Below are positions 6,773 through 13,939 of a stretch of 49,867 nucleotides of DNA, in pieces; positions within the stretch are counted from its first letter, which is position 1, and the number at the start of each line of letters is the position of its first letter. The notes beneath the pieces are model-generated. The model had not been told where the DNA came from. It made no database searches and saw only the letters and a list, made by a program, of their open reading frames with translations. This DNA is from Agathobacter sp. GTDB lineage: Bacteria > Bacillota > Clostridia > Lachnospirales > Lachnospiraceae. Position numbers and translations under genes: made by a program. The stretch lies in the NCBI GenBank assembly GCA_022767075.1, contig JALEPP010000158.1, positions 1 to 49,867 of the forward strand. The letters are read 5' to 3'.

Positions 6773-8161
6773 ATGTATACTAAGCTTATGAAAAAATTAG
6801 TTCAAATGGTTAGAAATTGGAAGAAAAAAAAGAATATCGGAAGGAAAGAGGAAGGTGGCAAAAAACCTGCCATGGTTATGCTTGCGGTTCTGTTTGGAGC
6901 GCTGCTTGTCACCGGCTGCTCCGGTGACGGGATGCCAAAGAAGCCAGAGTATTTTCAACCACAGAGTCAGAACCGGGAGGATGCCGATACTCAGGACACA
7001 GAAGAAAAGGAAGACTCTTCCTATGAATATGCGCTACTGATGTCTTTGGATATGGTGGAGGAGACATTAGTGGTGCATGACTATGCAAGCGACAGAGACT
7101 ACACCTACCATTTTGATCTGTCCACAAGGTTTCTGGACAAGTATGGTGATTATACATCGGAGACCAGATTTGTTCCGGGGACAATTGTGAAGCTGGGAGA
7201 ACGAGATGGAGAAGGAACCTTAAAGTCCCTTCAATTATCACCGGATGTGTGGGTGTATGAGGATGTAAGCAATTACAGCTATGATATCCAGAGAGGGATT
7301 TTTGAAATTGCCGGAGAAAATTACCGTATGGGTCAGCAATTTAAGGTGTTCTCGGATGAGAATCAGACAGCGCTTGCGTCCATTGGAGAAAAGGATGTTC
7401 TTACTGTGATTGGTGTGGACAAGCAGGTACTATCGGTTCAGATTACCACAGGGCATGGCACCCTGCATCTGACCAATACGGAGCTTTTTGATGACAGCTA
7501 TCTTCAGCTGAACAAGGATCGGTTTTTCCGGATTCAGGGGGAGATGGAGATTGAGGTTCCGGAAGGAACCTATACCATGGCCATTGCAAATGATGGCTGG
7601 GGCTCCACTCAGGAAATCACGGTTGTGAGAAACGAGACTCTTACCTTGGATTTGGACAGTATCAAAGGGGAGGGCCCGAAGTATGGTAATATTCTCTTTG
7701 CCATTGACGTAGTAGGTGCAAAGCTTTTTGTGGACCGGGAAGAGATAGAGGATTATACAGAGCCTATTTCTCTCAAGTATGGCGCTCATGAGATCTCTGT
7801 TTCCATGGAGGGCCTTGACAGCTGGACCAGGACTCTGTATGTGAATTCGCCGGAAGCAACCATAGAGATTACTTTGGATGACGGCAGTTCTTCAGATTCT
7901 GATAAAAACACAAGCGGCAATACCAATGGCAGTACAAGTGGTAGTACCACAGGTGGCACAAATAACAGCACAAGCAGCGGTACCACAGGTGGCACAAATA
8001 ACAGCACAAGCAGCGGTACCACCGGTGACACAAACAATAGCACAGGTAATACCACGGGAAATAATCCCGGAAGTAGTTCTGGACATACCACAGACAACTC
8101 CGACAGTCTCACCGATTACCTTACAACCTTAACCAATATGCTTACTTCGGTGGCCCGATAA
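6773..8161 (+). CDS. PEGA-domain lipoprotein with Ser/Thr/Gly-rich repeat tail
   Basis: 462 residues. A basic N terminus of about 30 residues precedes a hydrophobic stretch (MVMLAVLFGALLVTGC) ending in a lipobox (VTGC), so the mature protein should be anchored to the outer face of the membrane. Residues ~80-250 form a beta-rich domain of no recognised family. Two PEGA-like beta modules follow: 'QGEMEIEVPEGTYTMAI' and 'GAKLFVDREEIEDY...LKYGAHEISVS'. The C terminus is a low-complexity tail with 12-residue repeats of the type GGTNNSTSSGTT. PEGA domains usually occur in cell-surface proteins. It starts 6 bp after the CotS-like gene and is probably co-transcribed. Ribosome site weak; ATG 6788 is an alternative start. 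Specific function unknown. Confidence 0.72.
   Translation: MYTKLMKKLVQMVRNWKKKKNIGRKEEGGKKPAMVMLAVLFGALLVTGCSGDGMPKKPEYFQPQSQNREDADTQDTEEKEDSSYEYALLMSLDMVEETLVVHDYASDRDYTYHFDLSTRFLDKYGDYTSETRFVPGTIVKLGERDGEGTLKSLQLSPDVWVYEDVSNYSYDIQRGIFEIAGENYRMGQQFKVFSDENQTALASIGEKDVLTVIGVDKQVLSVQITTGHGTLHLTNTELFDDSYLQLNKDRFFRIQGEMEIEVPEGTYTMAIANDGWGSTQEITVVRNETLTLDLDSIKGEGPKYGNILFAIDVVGAKLFVDREEIEDYTEPISLKYGAHEISVSMEGLDSWTRTLYVNSPEATIEITLDDGSSSDSDKNTSGNTNGSTSGSTTGGTNNSTSSGTTGGTNNSTSSGTTGDTNNSTGNTTGNNPGSSSGHTTDNSDSLTDYLTTLTNMLTSVAR
7952..8059 (+). repeat. In-frame 36-bp tandem repeat, three units
   Basis: Units beginning GGTGGCACAAATAACAGC at 7952 and 7988, and a diverged third at 8024, have an exact 36-bp period, so each adds 12 residues to the lipoprotein tail. 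The first two are almost identical at DNA level, so copy number can be expected to vary by slippage without breaking the frame. Confidence 0.8.
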
Positions 8162-8206
8162 AAATAGTGAAAAATGCACAAAACCCTTTTAAAATGGGGA
8201 TTTTTC

Positions 8207-8235
8207 TTGACATTCACATGAAAACAAAGTATATA
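8207..8235 (+). promoter_or_regulatory. SigA-type promoter for hup
   Basis: TTGACA (8207-8212) and TATATA (8230-8235) are 17 bp apart. The match is near consensus, as expected for an abundant nucleoid protein. The leader to the ATG at 8303 is about 60 nt and ends in a strong AGAGGAGGAA ribosome site. Confidence 0.8.
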
Positions 8236-8302
8236 TAAATAGTAAGTAATTCGGGGGACAAACTCCAATACTAAAAACGAAATCCAGAGGAGGAATTTTG
8301 AC

Positions 8303-8575
8303 ATGAATAAGGCAGAATTAGTTGCAGCTATGTCTGACAAAGCTCAGTTATCAAAGAAAGATGCTGAGGCAGCATTAAAAGCTTTCACAGACGTGGTAGC
8401 TGAGGAATTAAAGAAAGGTGAGAAGATCCAGTTAGTAGGATTTGGTACCTTCGAGGTTGCAGAGAGAGCAGCTCGTACCGGTAGAAATCCACAGACAGGT
8501 GCTGAGATGAAGATTGCAGCTTCTAAAGCTCCTAAATTTAAAGCAGGAAAAGCTTTAAAAGATTCTATCAACTAG
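8303..8575 (+). CDS. hup: HU-family nucleoid DNA-binding protein
   Basis: 90 residues, the exact usual length. The N terminus MNKAELVAAM, the GFGTFEV hinge (residues ~47-53) and the beta-arm sequence RTGRNPQTGAEM are the HU signature; the Pro in RNPQ intercalates into DNA in the family. HU binds and bends DNA non-specifically as a dimer and compacts the chromosome. The gene has its own strong promoter and terminator, so it is a monocistronic unit ahead of the rqcP-yabP-yabQ-divIC group, the typical order in Clostridia. Codon use looks strongly biased, as for highly expressed genes. Confidence 0.97.
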   Translation: MNKAELVAAMSDKAQLSKKDAEAALKAFTDVVAEELKKGEKIQLVGFGTFEVAERAARTGRNPQTGAEMKIAASKAPKFKAGKALKDSIN

Positions 8576-8590
8576 TTTTGAGTATTTTAA

Positions 8591-8619
8591 GAAGCGCACA
8601 ATAGTGCGCTTCTTTTTTT
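8591..8619 (+). terminator. Intrinsic terminator of hup
   Basis: GAAGCGCAC (8591-8599) and GTGCGCTTC (8604-8612) form a perfect 9-bp stem with an AATA loop, followed directly by a T7 run. Confidence 0.9.
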
Positions 8620-8657
8620 CTTTATGAAGCACTTGTATAGACAGGAAGGGAGAGGAC

Positions 8658-8903
8658 ATGAGATTAGACAAGTTTTTAAAAGTATCGAGACTTATCAAAA
8701 GAAGAACAGTTGCCAACGAGGCTTGTGATGCGGGACGTGTGATGGTAAACGGAAAACCGGCCAAGGCCTCTGTGAACGTTAAGGTGGGGGATGAAATCGA
8801 AATCCTTTTTGGACAGAAGGCAGTGAAGGTGCGTGTGCTTGATATCCAGGATACTACCAAAAAGGACGAGGCCAAGGATCTCTTCGAGTATATTAGCGAA
8901 TAG
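8658..8903 (+). CDS. rqcP: RqcP/YabO-type S4-domain RNA-binding protein
   Basis: 81 residues consisting of a single S4 RNA-binding fold: MRLDKFLKVSRLIKRRTVA, then 'DAGRVMVNGKPAKASVNVKVGDEIEI'. This is the YabO/RqcP family. In Bacillus, RqcP works with RqcH on stalled large ribosomal subunits to extend nascent chains with alanine tails for degradation. Length and position (before yabP, yabQ and divIC) are canonical. GGAAGGGAGAGG precedes the ATG. Stopping after the S4 domain, without a C-terminal extension, separates it from Hsp15 of proteobacteria. Confidence 0.92.
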   Translation: MRLDKFLKVSRLIKRRTVANEACDAGRVMVNGKPAKASVNVKVGDEIEILFGQKAVKVRVLDIQDTTKKDEAKDLFEYISE

Positions 8904-8963
8904 TCATATTTCACCGGAGAGAACATATACTGTACCAACAAAATGCCACCACGAGGTACATCT

Positions 8964-9293
8964 ATGGGCGAGGAACATATGCCGAGAGAATCAGGCTGGA
9001 AAGGACACCGCATTCTGATTCAGAACCGAAAGGCCGGAACAATCACAGGAGTCACTGAGGTGATTTCATTTCATCCGGAAGAAATTCTTCTTGAGACAGA
9101 GCTGGGGGTGCTTTCTATAAAAGGACAGGGACTTCACGTGAGTCGACTGAATCTGGAAAAGGGTGAGGTGGATTTGGATGGAGAAGTGAGCAGCCTGACC
9201 TATGGAAAAACGAGAGGGACCAAAGGCAAGTTCCAAAAGGATACGGAGACATCAGGAAAGGAAAGCACACCTTGGAACAAGTGGTTCCGGTAG
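8964..9293 (+). CDS. yabP: Sporulation protein YabP
   Basis: 109 residues from the ATG at 8964, chosen because GAGGT lies 6 bp before it; ATGs at 8943 and 8979 are alternatives. The body 'HRILIQNRKAGTITGVTEVISFHPEEILLETELGVLSIKGQGLHVSRLNLEKGEVDLDGEVSSLTY' is the YabP/YqfC fold. YabP is a mother-cell sporulation protein with a role in spore-cortex assembly. The C-terminal tail (TKGKFQKDTETSGKE) is charged and probably disordered. The gene overlaps yabQ by 22 bp, which supports translational coupling. Confidence 0.92.
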   Translation: MGEEHMPRESGWKGHRILIQNRKAGTITGVTEVISFHPEEILLETELGVLSIKGQGLHVSRLNLEKGEVDLDGEVSSLTYGKTRGTKGKFQKDTETSGKESTPWNKWFR

Positions 9294-9646
9294 CACTTTT
9301 TTGGGAAATGGTTTTTTGTGGGGCGGTATTTGTATTGGTGTATGACTGGTTGAGGATTATCAGAAGAATCCTCCCTCACGGAAACCTCTGGTGTTGGGTG
9401 GAAGATATATTTTTTCTCATTGGCTGTTTTTTAGTATTGTTTCGTCAGTTTTATCTGAGATATAATACCGGACCCCGGGTAATATGGTATGTGGCACTGG
9501 GCGTTGGGATTTTTTTGTATTGGGTGGCAATCAGCAGACCACTTATGGCAATTATTTCCAAGGGAATACTTTCCTTGAAACAAACATTGAAAAAAATTAA
9601 GAAAGAGCATAGAATGAAGAGAGAGAAATCCTTAAGAGATACATAA
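9272..9646 (+). CDS. yabQ: Spore cortex biosynthesis membrane protein YabQ
   Basis: 124 residues if translation starts at the TTG at 9272 (GTG at 9281 is possible). The N-terminal half holds helices around ALFWEMVFCGAVFVLVYDWL, then 'HGNLWCWVEDIFFLIGCFLVLF' and 'WYVALGVGIFLYW', giving three to four membrane segments. The Leu-Lys-rich tail is cytoplasmic in style. YabQ is a membrane protein needed for spore cortex formation. It overlaps yabP, and its stop codon lies within the ribosome site of divIC, so the three are one transcription unit. Confidence 0.9.
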   Translation: MEQVVPVALFWEMVFCGAVFVLVYDWLRIIRRILPHGNLWCWVEDIFFLIGCFLVLFRQFYLRYNTGPRVIWYVALGVGIFLYWVAISRPLMAIISKGILSLKQTLKKIKKEHRMKREKSLRDT

Positions 9647-9660
9647 GGGAGATGCTTTAC

Positions 9661-9960
9661 ATGAGTAAGAAGCCAAAACGCAGAAAGAAAAACCATGGAG
9701 CTATGGGGATCGGACTTCTGGTTGTGCTTTTCCTCATGATTATGCTGGTGCAGATTGGAAGATTGAACCAAAAGGCGGCAAACCTGGAGGAGAAAAAGGC
9801 GGATTTGGAACAGCAATATCAACAGGAAACAGAACGAGCACAGAATCTGGAAGAGTACGCCGCATTTGTCAATTCCTTGGAATATATCGAGGAAATGGCA
9901 AAGAGCAAGCTTGGACTGGTTTATGACAATGAGATCATTTTTAAAGAACAAGAGAAATAG
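9661..9960 (+). CDS. divIC: Septum formation initiator DivIC (FtsB-like)
   Basis: 99 residues from the ATG at 9661; AAGGGAG (9645-9651) is 9 bp upstream of it, whereas the ATG at 9652 would touch that site. A short basic cytoplasmic end (KKPKRRKKNH), one membrane helix (GIGLLVVLFLMIMLVQIG) and an external coiled coil (residues ~35-70, Glu/Gln/Leu-rich) are followed by 'EYIEEMAKSKLGLVYDNEIIFKE', the typical DivIC/FtsB end. It forms the FtsL-DivIC-DivIB complex at the division septum. Last gene of the rqcP-yabP-yabQ-divIC unit; a terminator follows. Confidence 0.93.
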   Translation: MSKKPKRRKKNHGAMGIGLLVVLFLMIMLVQIGRLNQKAANLEEKKADLEQQYQQETERAQNLEEYAAFVNSLEYIEEMAKSKLGLVYDNEIIFKEQEK

Positions 9961-9990
9961 AATCGGATAAAAAACCATAGAGGAAGATAG

Positions 9991-10039
9991 CCTCGAGGAA
10001 TATGCCCTGGGATGGGACACTTTCCTCGGGGCGTTTTTA
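9991..10039 (+). terminator. Intrinsic terminator after divIC
   Basis: CCTCGAGGAA (9991-10000) pairs with TTCCTCGGGG (10022-10031) with one G-U pair, followed by CG and a T5 run. The same right arm can instead pair with downstream sequence (10027-10040 with 10045-10058), so two structures compete here. Confidence 0.65.
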
Positions 10040-10143
10040 TTTACATAAAAACGCTCCGCGAGGATGCGACTGATGCACAGAAGAATTATGCAAGCTAACG
10101 CTTGCGTGCATCAGCGCGCAAAGAGTTGCAAAGCAACTCTTTG
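10027..10143. repeat. Cluster of three strong palindromes between divIC and spoIIE
   Basis: Three hairpins lie back to back: 10027-10040 with 10045-10058 (14-bp stem, loop TTAC); TGATGCAC 10071-10078 with GTGCATCA 10106-10113, enclosing GCAAGC/GCTTGC (10090-10105); and CAAAGAGTTGC 10119-10129 with GCAACTCTTTG 10133-10143. No ORF crosses them. The regular stems and the TGATGCAC...GTGCATCA frame suggest an interspersed palindromic repeat or a structured RNA rather than simple terminators. The last stem, followed by TTCTTT, can terminate transcription. Between here and spoIIE there is nothing else recognisable. Confidence 0.6.
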
Positions 10144-10238
10144 TTCTTTAAAAAAACCTGTTATCATCAGGATACGACATATTCCTGCTTCTAATAATTC
10201 TATGATATGAATACTTGTTGGGAATAGGAGGATATGAA

Positions 10239-11936
10239 ATGAATCGGGAGCAGGTTGGACAAGCAGCGTCGATGCTGATAGCAGGGGTGCTTGCATTTTT
10301 TGCAGCGAAAATTGAGATACTGGAATGTTTCCCTTTGATACCGGCGGTATATTGTTGGGGGAGAATGGATCGAAAGAGAAACTATTTCATGTATGCGGGG
10401 TTTTTGATGGGGATTATGTCCGGAATGTCCTTGGGGCAGGGGATGAAGTACCTTTCCATTTTGATTATTGGTGCAGTAGGGCTGGGATTGTATGAAACGG
10501 TCCACAAGGGCTGGAATCCCTGGACGGCGTCAGGAATCTGCGCAGGCATCACTTTTGTGATGAGTATTTCAGGAGGGTTACTTGGTAAGCTGGAAGCACG
10601 TCAATGGTTGCTGGCGTTTTGTGAAACCCTGATGGCTTATGGAGGAGCAGTGCTGCTTTACTATGGATTGGGATATGTAAGAGAGGTGCTCTTTAAAGAG
10701 CGGGAGACCTCGAAGGAATATCAGTATGCGGTTGCCGGTATCTCCCAGGGACAGATGGAGGCCTTTTCCAAGGCGTTTCAAGGGTTGGCTACAACCATTG
10801 GAGAGATGCCAAAGCTGGAGGAACCACAGCAGGATTTGGAGGATCCGGAGCAGGTAAAACGATGTGTCACCTGCGAAGATCATGCCCTTTGCTGGAATCT
10901 TATGAACAGGCAGTGGGATGCGAAAATGCGGGAAAACCGCCTGGTGCTAAAGGAGCAGCTTGAGGCGGTGGTGAATCTTCTCAATATGTGGCAGGGTCAG
11001 TCCAAATGTATGGACAGAGACTATGAGAGGAAAAGGAATCAGATTCTGTTTCATTGCAGGGAGAGAGGGATTCTGATACGAGAAATTCATTTCTACAGGG
11101 AACAGTCCGGTCATGAGATGATTCGAGCTGTGTTGTCCGGAATTGGCGCAGGCGGAATTCCGGTAAAGCGTTATCTGGAAGTGTTGGAAAAGGTGTTTGG
11201 AGATGCTTTTGTGCTGGAGCAGGAATCCAGATGCATTATTGGAAAAGAGCAGCAGGTGCTTACCGCTTACAGGGAAGGACGCTTCTATACACTGTCTGGG
11301 GTTGCCACCAGAAAAAAGGATGGAGTAGATATTGGAGGAGATAGCTTTTTACAGCAGAATCTGGAACAGGGAATCCATATGATGATGATTTCAGATGGGA
11401 TGGGCTCCGGAGAAAAAGCAAGAAAGGAAAGCCGTGAGCTCACAGAATTGATGGAGGCCTTTGTGAGAGCAGGATTTAGTCCGGAATCGGCATTACATCT
11501 TTTAAACTCTTCTATGATGCTTCAGGGGGCCAATGAGGCATTCTCCACGTTGGATCTTGGGATACTGAACCTGTATGAGGGTACCCTTCGATTATTCAAA
11601 TCCGGAGCAGTGGCTTCGTATCTGGTTCGAGATGGACAAGCAATCATTCTTAGAGAGGAGGAGCTGCCTACAGGAGTTCATCAGGAGGGACTGGCAACAC
11701 CCATAGAAATGCCACTAAACCACGGGGATTTTCTTGTCATGGTATCAGATGGTGTGGTAGAATATCTTCATACAAAAGACCCGGAGGGAAAGCTTGGTGA
11801 GATGATGGAGGAGATTCACACAAAGAACCCGGGGGTATTTGCCAAAAAGCTTTTGGAACAGGTTCTGTTTCACACAGAAGGGTATGCCATGGATGACATG
11901 ACGATTCTGGTAACAGGAATCTGGGAGAAAGGATAA
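10239..11936 (+). CDS. spoIIE: Stage II sporulation protein E (PP2C-type phosphatase), short form
   Basis: 565 residues from the ATG at 10239 (AGGAGG 7 bp upstream). SpoIIE dephosphorylates SpoIIAA-P in the forespore to release SigF and also associates with the division septum. The C terminus is a PP2C phosphatase: metal-binding aspartates in ISDGMGSGEKA (D386), VSDGVVEYL (D504) and MDDMTILV (D552/D553). The middle has a Cys-rich segment (RCVTCEDHALCW) typical of clostridial SpoIIE. The N terminus shows only about five membrane segments (residues ~8-150), against ten in the ~827-residue Bacillus protein, so the membrane part is about half size. It lies immediately upstream of tilS (1-bp gap). 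Confidence 0.93.
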   Translation: MNREQVGQAASMLIAGVLAFFAAKIEILECFPLIPAVYCWGRMDRKRNYFMYAGFLMGIMSGMSLGQGMKYLSILIIGAVGLGLYETVHKGWNPWTASGICAGITFVMSISGGLLGKLEARQWLLAFCETLMAYGGAVLLYYGLGYVREVLFKERETSKEYQYAVAGISQGQMEAFSKAFQGLATTIGEMPKLEEPQQDLEDPEQVKRCVTCEDHALCWNLMNRQWDAKMRENRLVLKEQLEAVVNLLNMWQGQSKCMDRDYERKRNQILFHCRERGILIREIHFYREQSGHEMIRAVLSGIGAGGIPVKRYLEVLEKVFGDAFVLEQESRCIIGKEQQVLTAYREGRFYTLSGVATRKKDGVDIGGDSFLQQNLEQGIHMMMISDGMGSGEKARKESRELTELMEAFVRAGFSPESALHLLNSSMMLQGANEAFSTLDLGILNLYEGTLRLFKSGAVASYLVRDGQAIILREEELPTGVHQEGLATPIEMPLNHGDFLVMVSDGVVEYLHTKDPEGKLGEMMEEIHTKNPGVFAKKLLEQVLFHTEGYAMDDMTILVTGIWEKG

Positions 11937-11937
11937 T

Positions 11938-13398
11938 ATGCTACAGAAGATTTTCTGTTATGTACAGGAACAAAATTTAATTCAGGCAGAGGACCACATC
12001 CTTCTTGGTTTATCAGGGGGAGCGGATTCCGTCTGTCTGCTTTTATTATTAAAGGAATTGCAGGAGCGGATTCCGTTTACTCTGGAGGCGATCCATGTGG
12101 AGCACGGAATTCGAGGGGAAGCCAGCAGACAGGATGCGGCGTTTTCCCTGGAGGTCTGCAAAAGGCTTTCAGTACCCTGTAAGGTGGTTTCGGTAAACGT
12201 ACCGAGTTATTGTAAAAAGACGGGGCTTGGAACCGAAGAGGCGGCACGTATTTTGCGGTATGAGGCATTTGGAAACCGCTGCATGGAACTGAAGAAGCCT
12301 GGAAAGAGAGTTAAGATTGCACTGGCCCATCACATGGAGGACCAGAGTGAAACCGTGCTGTTTCAGCTGCTGCGTGGTTGTGGATTGGCGGGGCTTAGAG
12401 GAATGGAGCCCTGTGCACTGGATATAAATGGCAATAGTCTGATTCGCCCGCTGCTGTGTGTGAGCAAAGCTGATATTTTGCAGGAGCTGAAGGGACGGGG
12501 GCAGGAGTATTGTGAGGATGAGACCAATTCATCCAATGATTACAGCCGCAATTACATTCGAAATGTAGTGCTTCCGCATTTGAAAAATGTCAATCCGCAG
12601 GCGGTAGCACATATCTGTGAGACCGCTTCCAGAGTGGAGGAGGCTTATGAATACATTCACGGGAAAGGGGAAATCCTCATAGAGAGACTGGTGGAAAAGG
12701 GGGAGCATTGTGCCCGGATTGAGGTTCAGGCGTTGCGGGAACAACCTAAATTGCTACAGAAAGAGGTGATTCGGGAAATGCTCTTTTATGTGGCAGGGAA
12801 AAAGAAGGATATCACTGCCACTCATGTGGAAAGTACCCTGGGCCTTGCGGAGTGTCAATCCGGTAAGAAAATTCGTCTTCCTTATGGGATGGAGGCAAGA
12901 AGGGAGTTTCAAACCCTGATTGTGGCACGGGATAATACTTCTGACCAAAATACAAGGGCGAGGTCCCTAGACTCCGTTGAAGTGACAGATACGCAATTAC
13001 AATACCTTTTGAAGAATCCTACAGAGTCATTGGAAATATCCCTTGGTGAGAATGGATGCTTTCGGTTTTCGGTGAAGGCATGGCAGTGGGGAACCGATGA
13101 AATCCCGAAAAAACCATATACGAAAGCAGTGGATTATGATAAGATGAGGGGAGGATTTTCTCTCCGATTCAGAAGAGCGGGAGATTATCTGGTGCTGGAT
13201 GGCAGCGGTCATCGAAAAAAGCTTAAGGAGTACTTTATCGCAGAGAAAATACCAGTAGGGTTGCGAGACCGGATACCGCTCCTTGCAAAAGGCCAAGAGG
13301 TGCTTGTGGTGCCGGAGGGAAGAATGGGGCACGGAGTGCGAGTTACAGAAGAGACGCAGTGGATACTGGAAATAAGTTACAGTGGAGGAATATTTTAA
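11938..13398 (+). CDS. tilS: tRNA(Ile)-lysidine synthase
   Basis: 486 residues. It attaches lysine to C34 of tRNA-Ile2 (CAU anticodon) so that AUA is read as isoleucine; ATP is used. The N-terminal PP-loop SGGADS is at residues 26-31, and 'IHVEHGIRGEASRQDAAF', AHHMEDQSETVLFQLLRG and 'NDYSRNYIRNVVLPHLKNVNP' are all family signatures. The C-terminal substrate-binding domain 'RFRRAGDYLVLDGSGHRKKLKEYFIAEKIPVGLRDRIPLLA' is complete. It sits between spoIIE and hpt, the usual firmicute order; its stop overlaps the hpt start (TAATG). Confidence 0.96.
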   Translation: MLQKIFCYVQEQNLIQAEDHILLGLSGGADSVCLLLLLKELQERIPFTLEAIHVEHGIRGEASRQDAAFSLEVCKRLSVPCKVVSVNVPSYCKKTGLGTEEAARILRYEAFGNRCMELKKPGKRVKIALAHHMEDQSETVLFQLLRGCGLAGLRGMEPCALDINGNSLIRPLLCVSKADILQELKGRGQEYCEDETNSSNDYSRNYIRNVVLPHLKNVNPQAVAHICETASRVEEAYEYIHGKGEILIERLVEKGEHCARIEVQALREQPKLLQKEVIREMLFYVAGKKKDITATHVESTLGLAECQSGKKIRLPYGMEARREFQTLIVARDNTSDQNTRARSLDSVEVTDTQLQYLLKNPTESLEISLGENGCFRFSVKAWQWGTDEIPKKPYTKAVDYDKMRGGFSLRFRRAGDYLVLDGSGHRKKLKEYFIAEKIPVGLRDRIPLLAKGQEVLVVPEGRMGHGVRVTEETQWILEISYSGGIF

Positions 13399-13925
13399 TG
13401 AGCGAGAAAATTTCAGTTTATTTTACAGAAGAGCAGATTGCTAAGCGTATTGCAGAAATTGGTGCAGAGATTACCAAACGTTTTGCAGGGGAGGAGGTTA
13501 CCCTTGTTTGTATCTTAAAGGGTTCTATTTTCTTTACCACAGAGCTTGCAAAGCGCATCGACCTTCCGATGGTGATTGACTTCATGAAGGTTTCCAGCTA
13601 TGGTTCCGGAACCAAGACCACCGGTATCGTAAATGTAAAACAGGATCTTGAATTTGATATTGCCGATAAAAATGTGATTATCGTAGAGGATATTATTGAT
13701 TCCGGATATACCCTGAGTCATTTGCAGAAGGTATTAAGGCTTCGCAATCCAAAGACCCTTACCATCTGCACTCTCCTGGATAAGCCGGAGCGCCGTGTGG
13801 TAAATGATGTGAAGGTAGATTACGTGGGATTTGAAATCCCGGATAAATTTGTGGTAGGATATGGTCTTGATTATGATCAGCACTATCGCAATCTTCCATA
13901 CGTAGGATACGTGGAGCAAGAATAA
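13398..13925 (+). CDS. hpt: Hypoxanthine phosphoribosyltransferase
   Basis: 175 residues from the ATG at 13398, overlapping the tilS stop by one base and preceded by GTGGAGGA. It converts hypoxanthine (and usually guanine) plus PRPP into IMP (GMP) in purine salvage. The PRPP-binding motif NVIIVEDIIDSGYTLSHL and the 'LVCILKGSIFFTTELAKRI' N-terminal loop are clear; DYVGFEIPDKFVVGYGLDY gives the base-binding C terminus. Length is normal (175-185). The tilS-hpt-ftsH order is conserved across Firmicutes, where TilS and HprT are reported to influence ftsH expression. Confidence 0.96.
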   Translation: MSEKISVYFTEEQIAKRIAEIGAEITKRFAGEEVTLVCILKGSIFFTTELAKRIDLPMVIDFMKVSSYGSGTKTTGIVNVKQDLEFDIADKNVIIVEDIIDSGYTLSHLQKVLRLRNPKTLTICTLLDKPERRVVNDVKVDYVGFEIPDKFVVGYGLDYDQHYRNLPYVGYVEQE

Positions 13926-13939
13926 GGAGAAGAAAACCA

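Noticed and set aside
9451-10020. 189-codon minus-strand ORF across yabQ and divIC
   Set aside because: It runs opposite two clearly coding, conserved genes and shows no family features.
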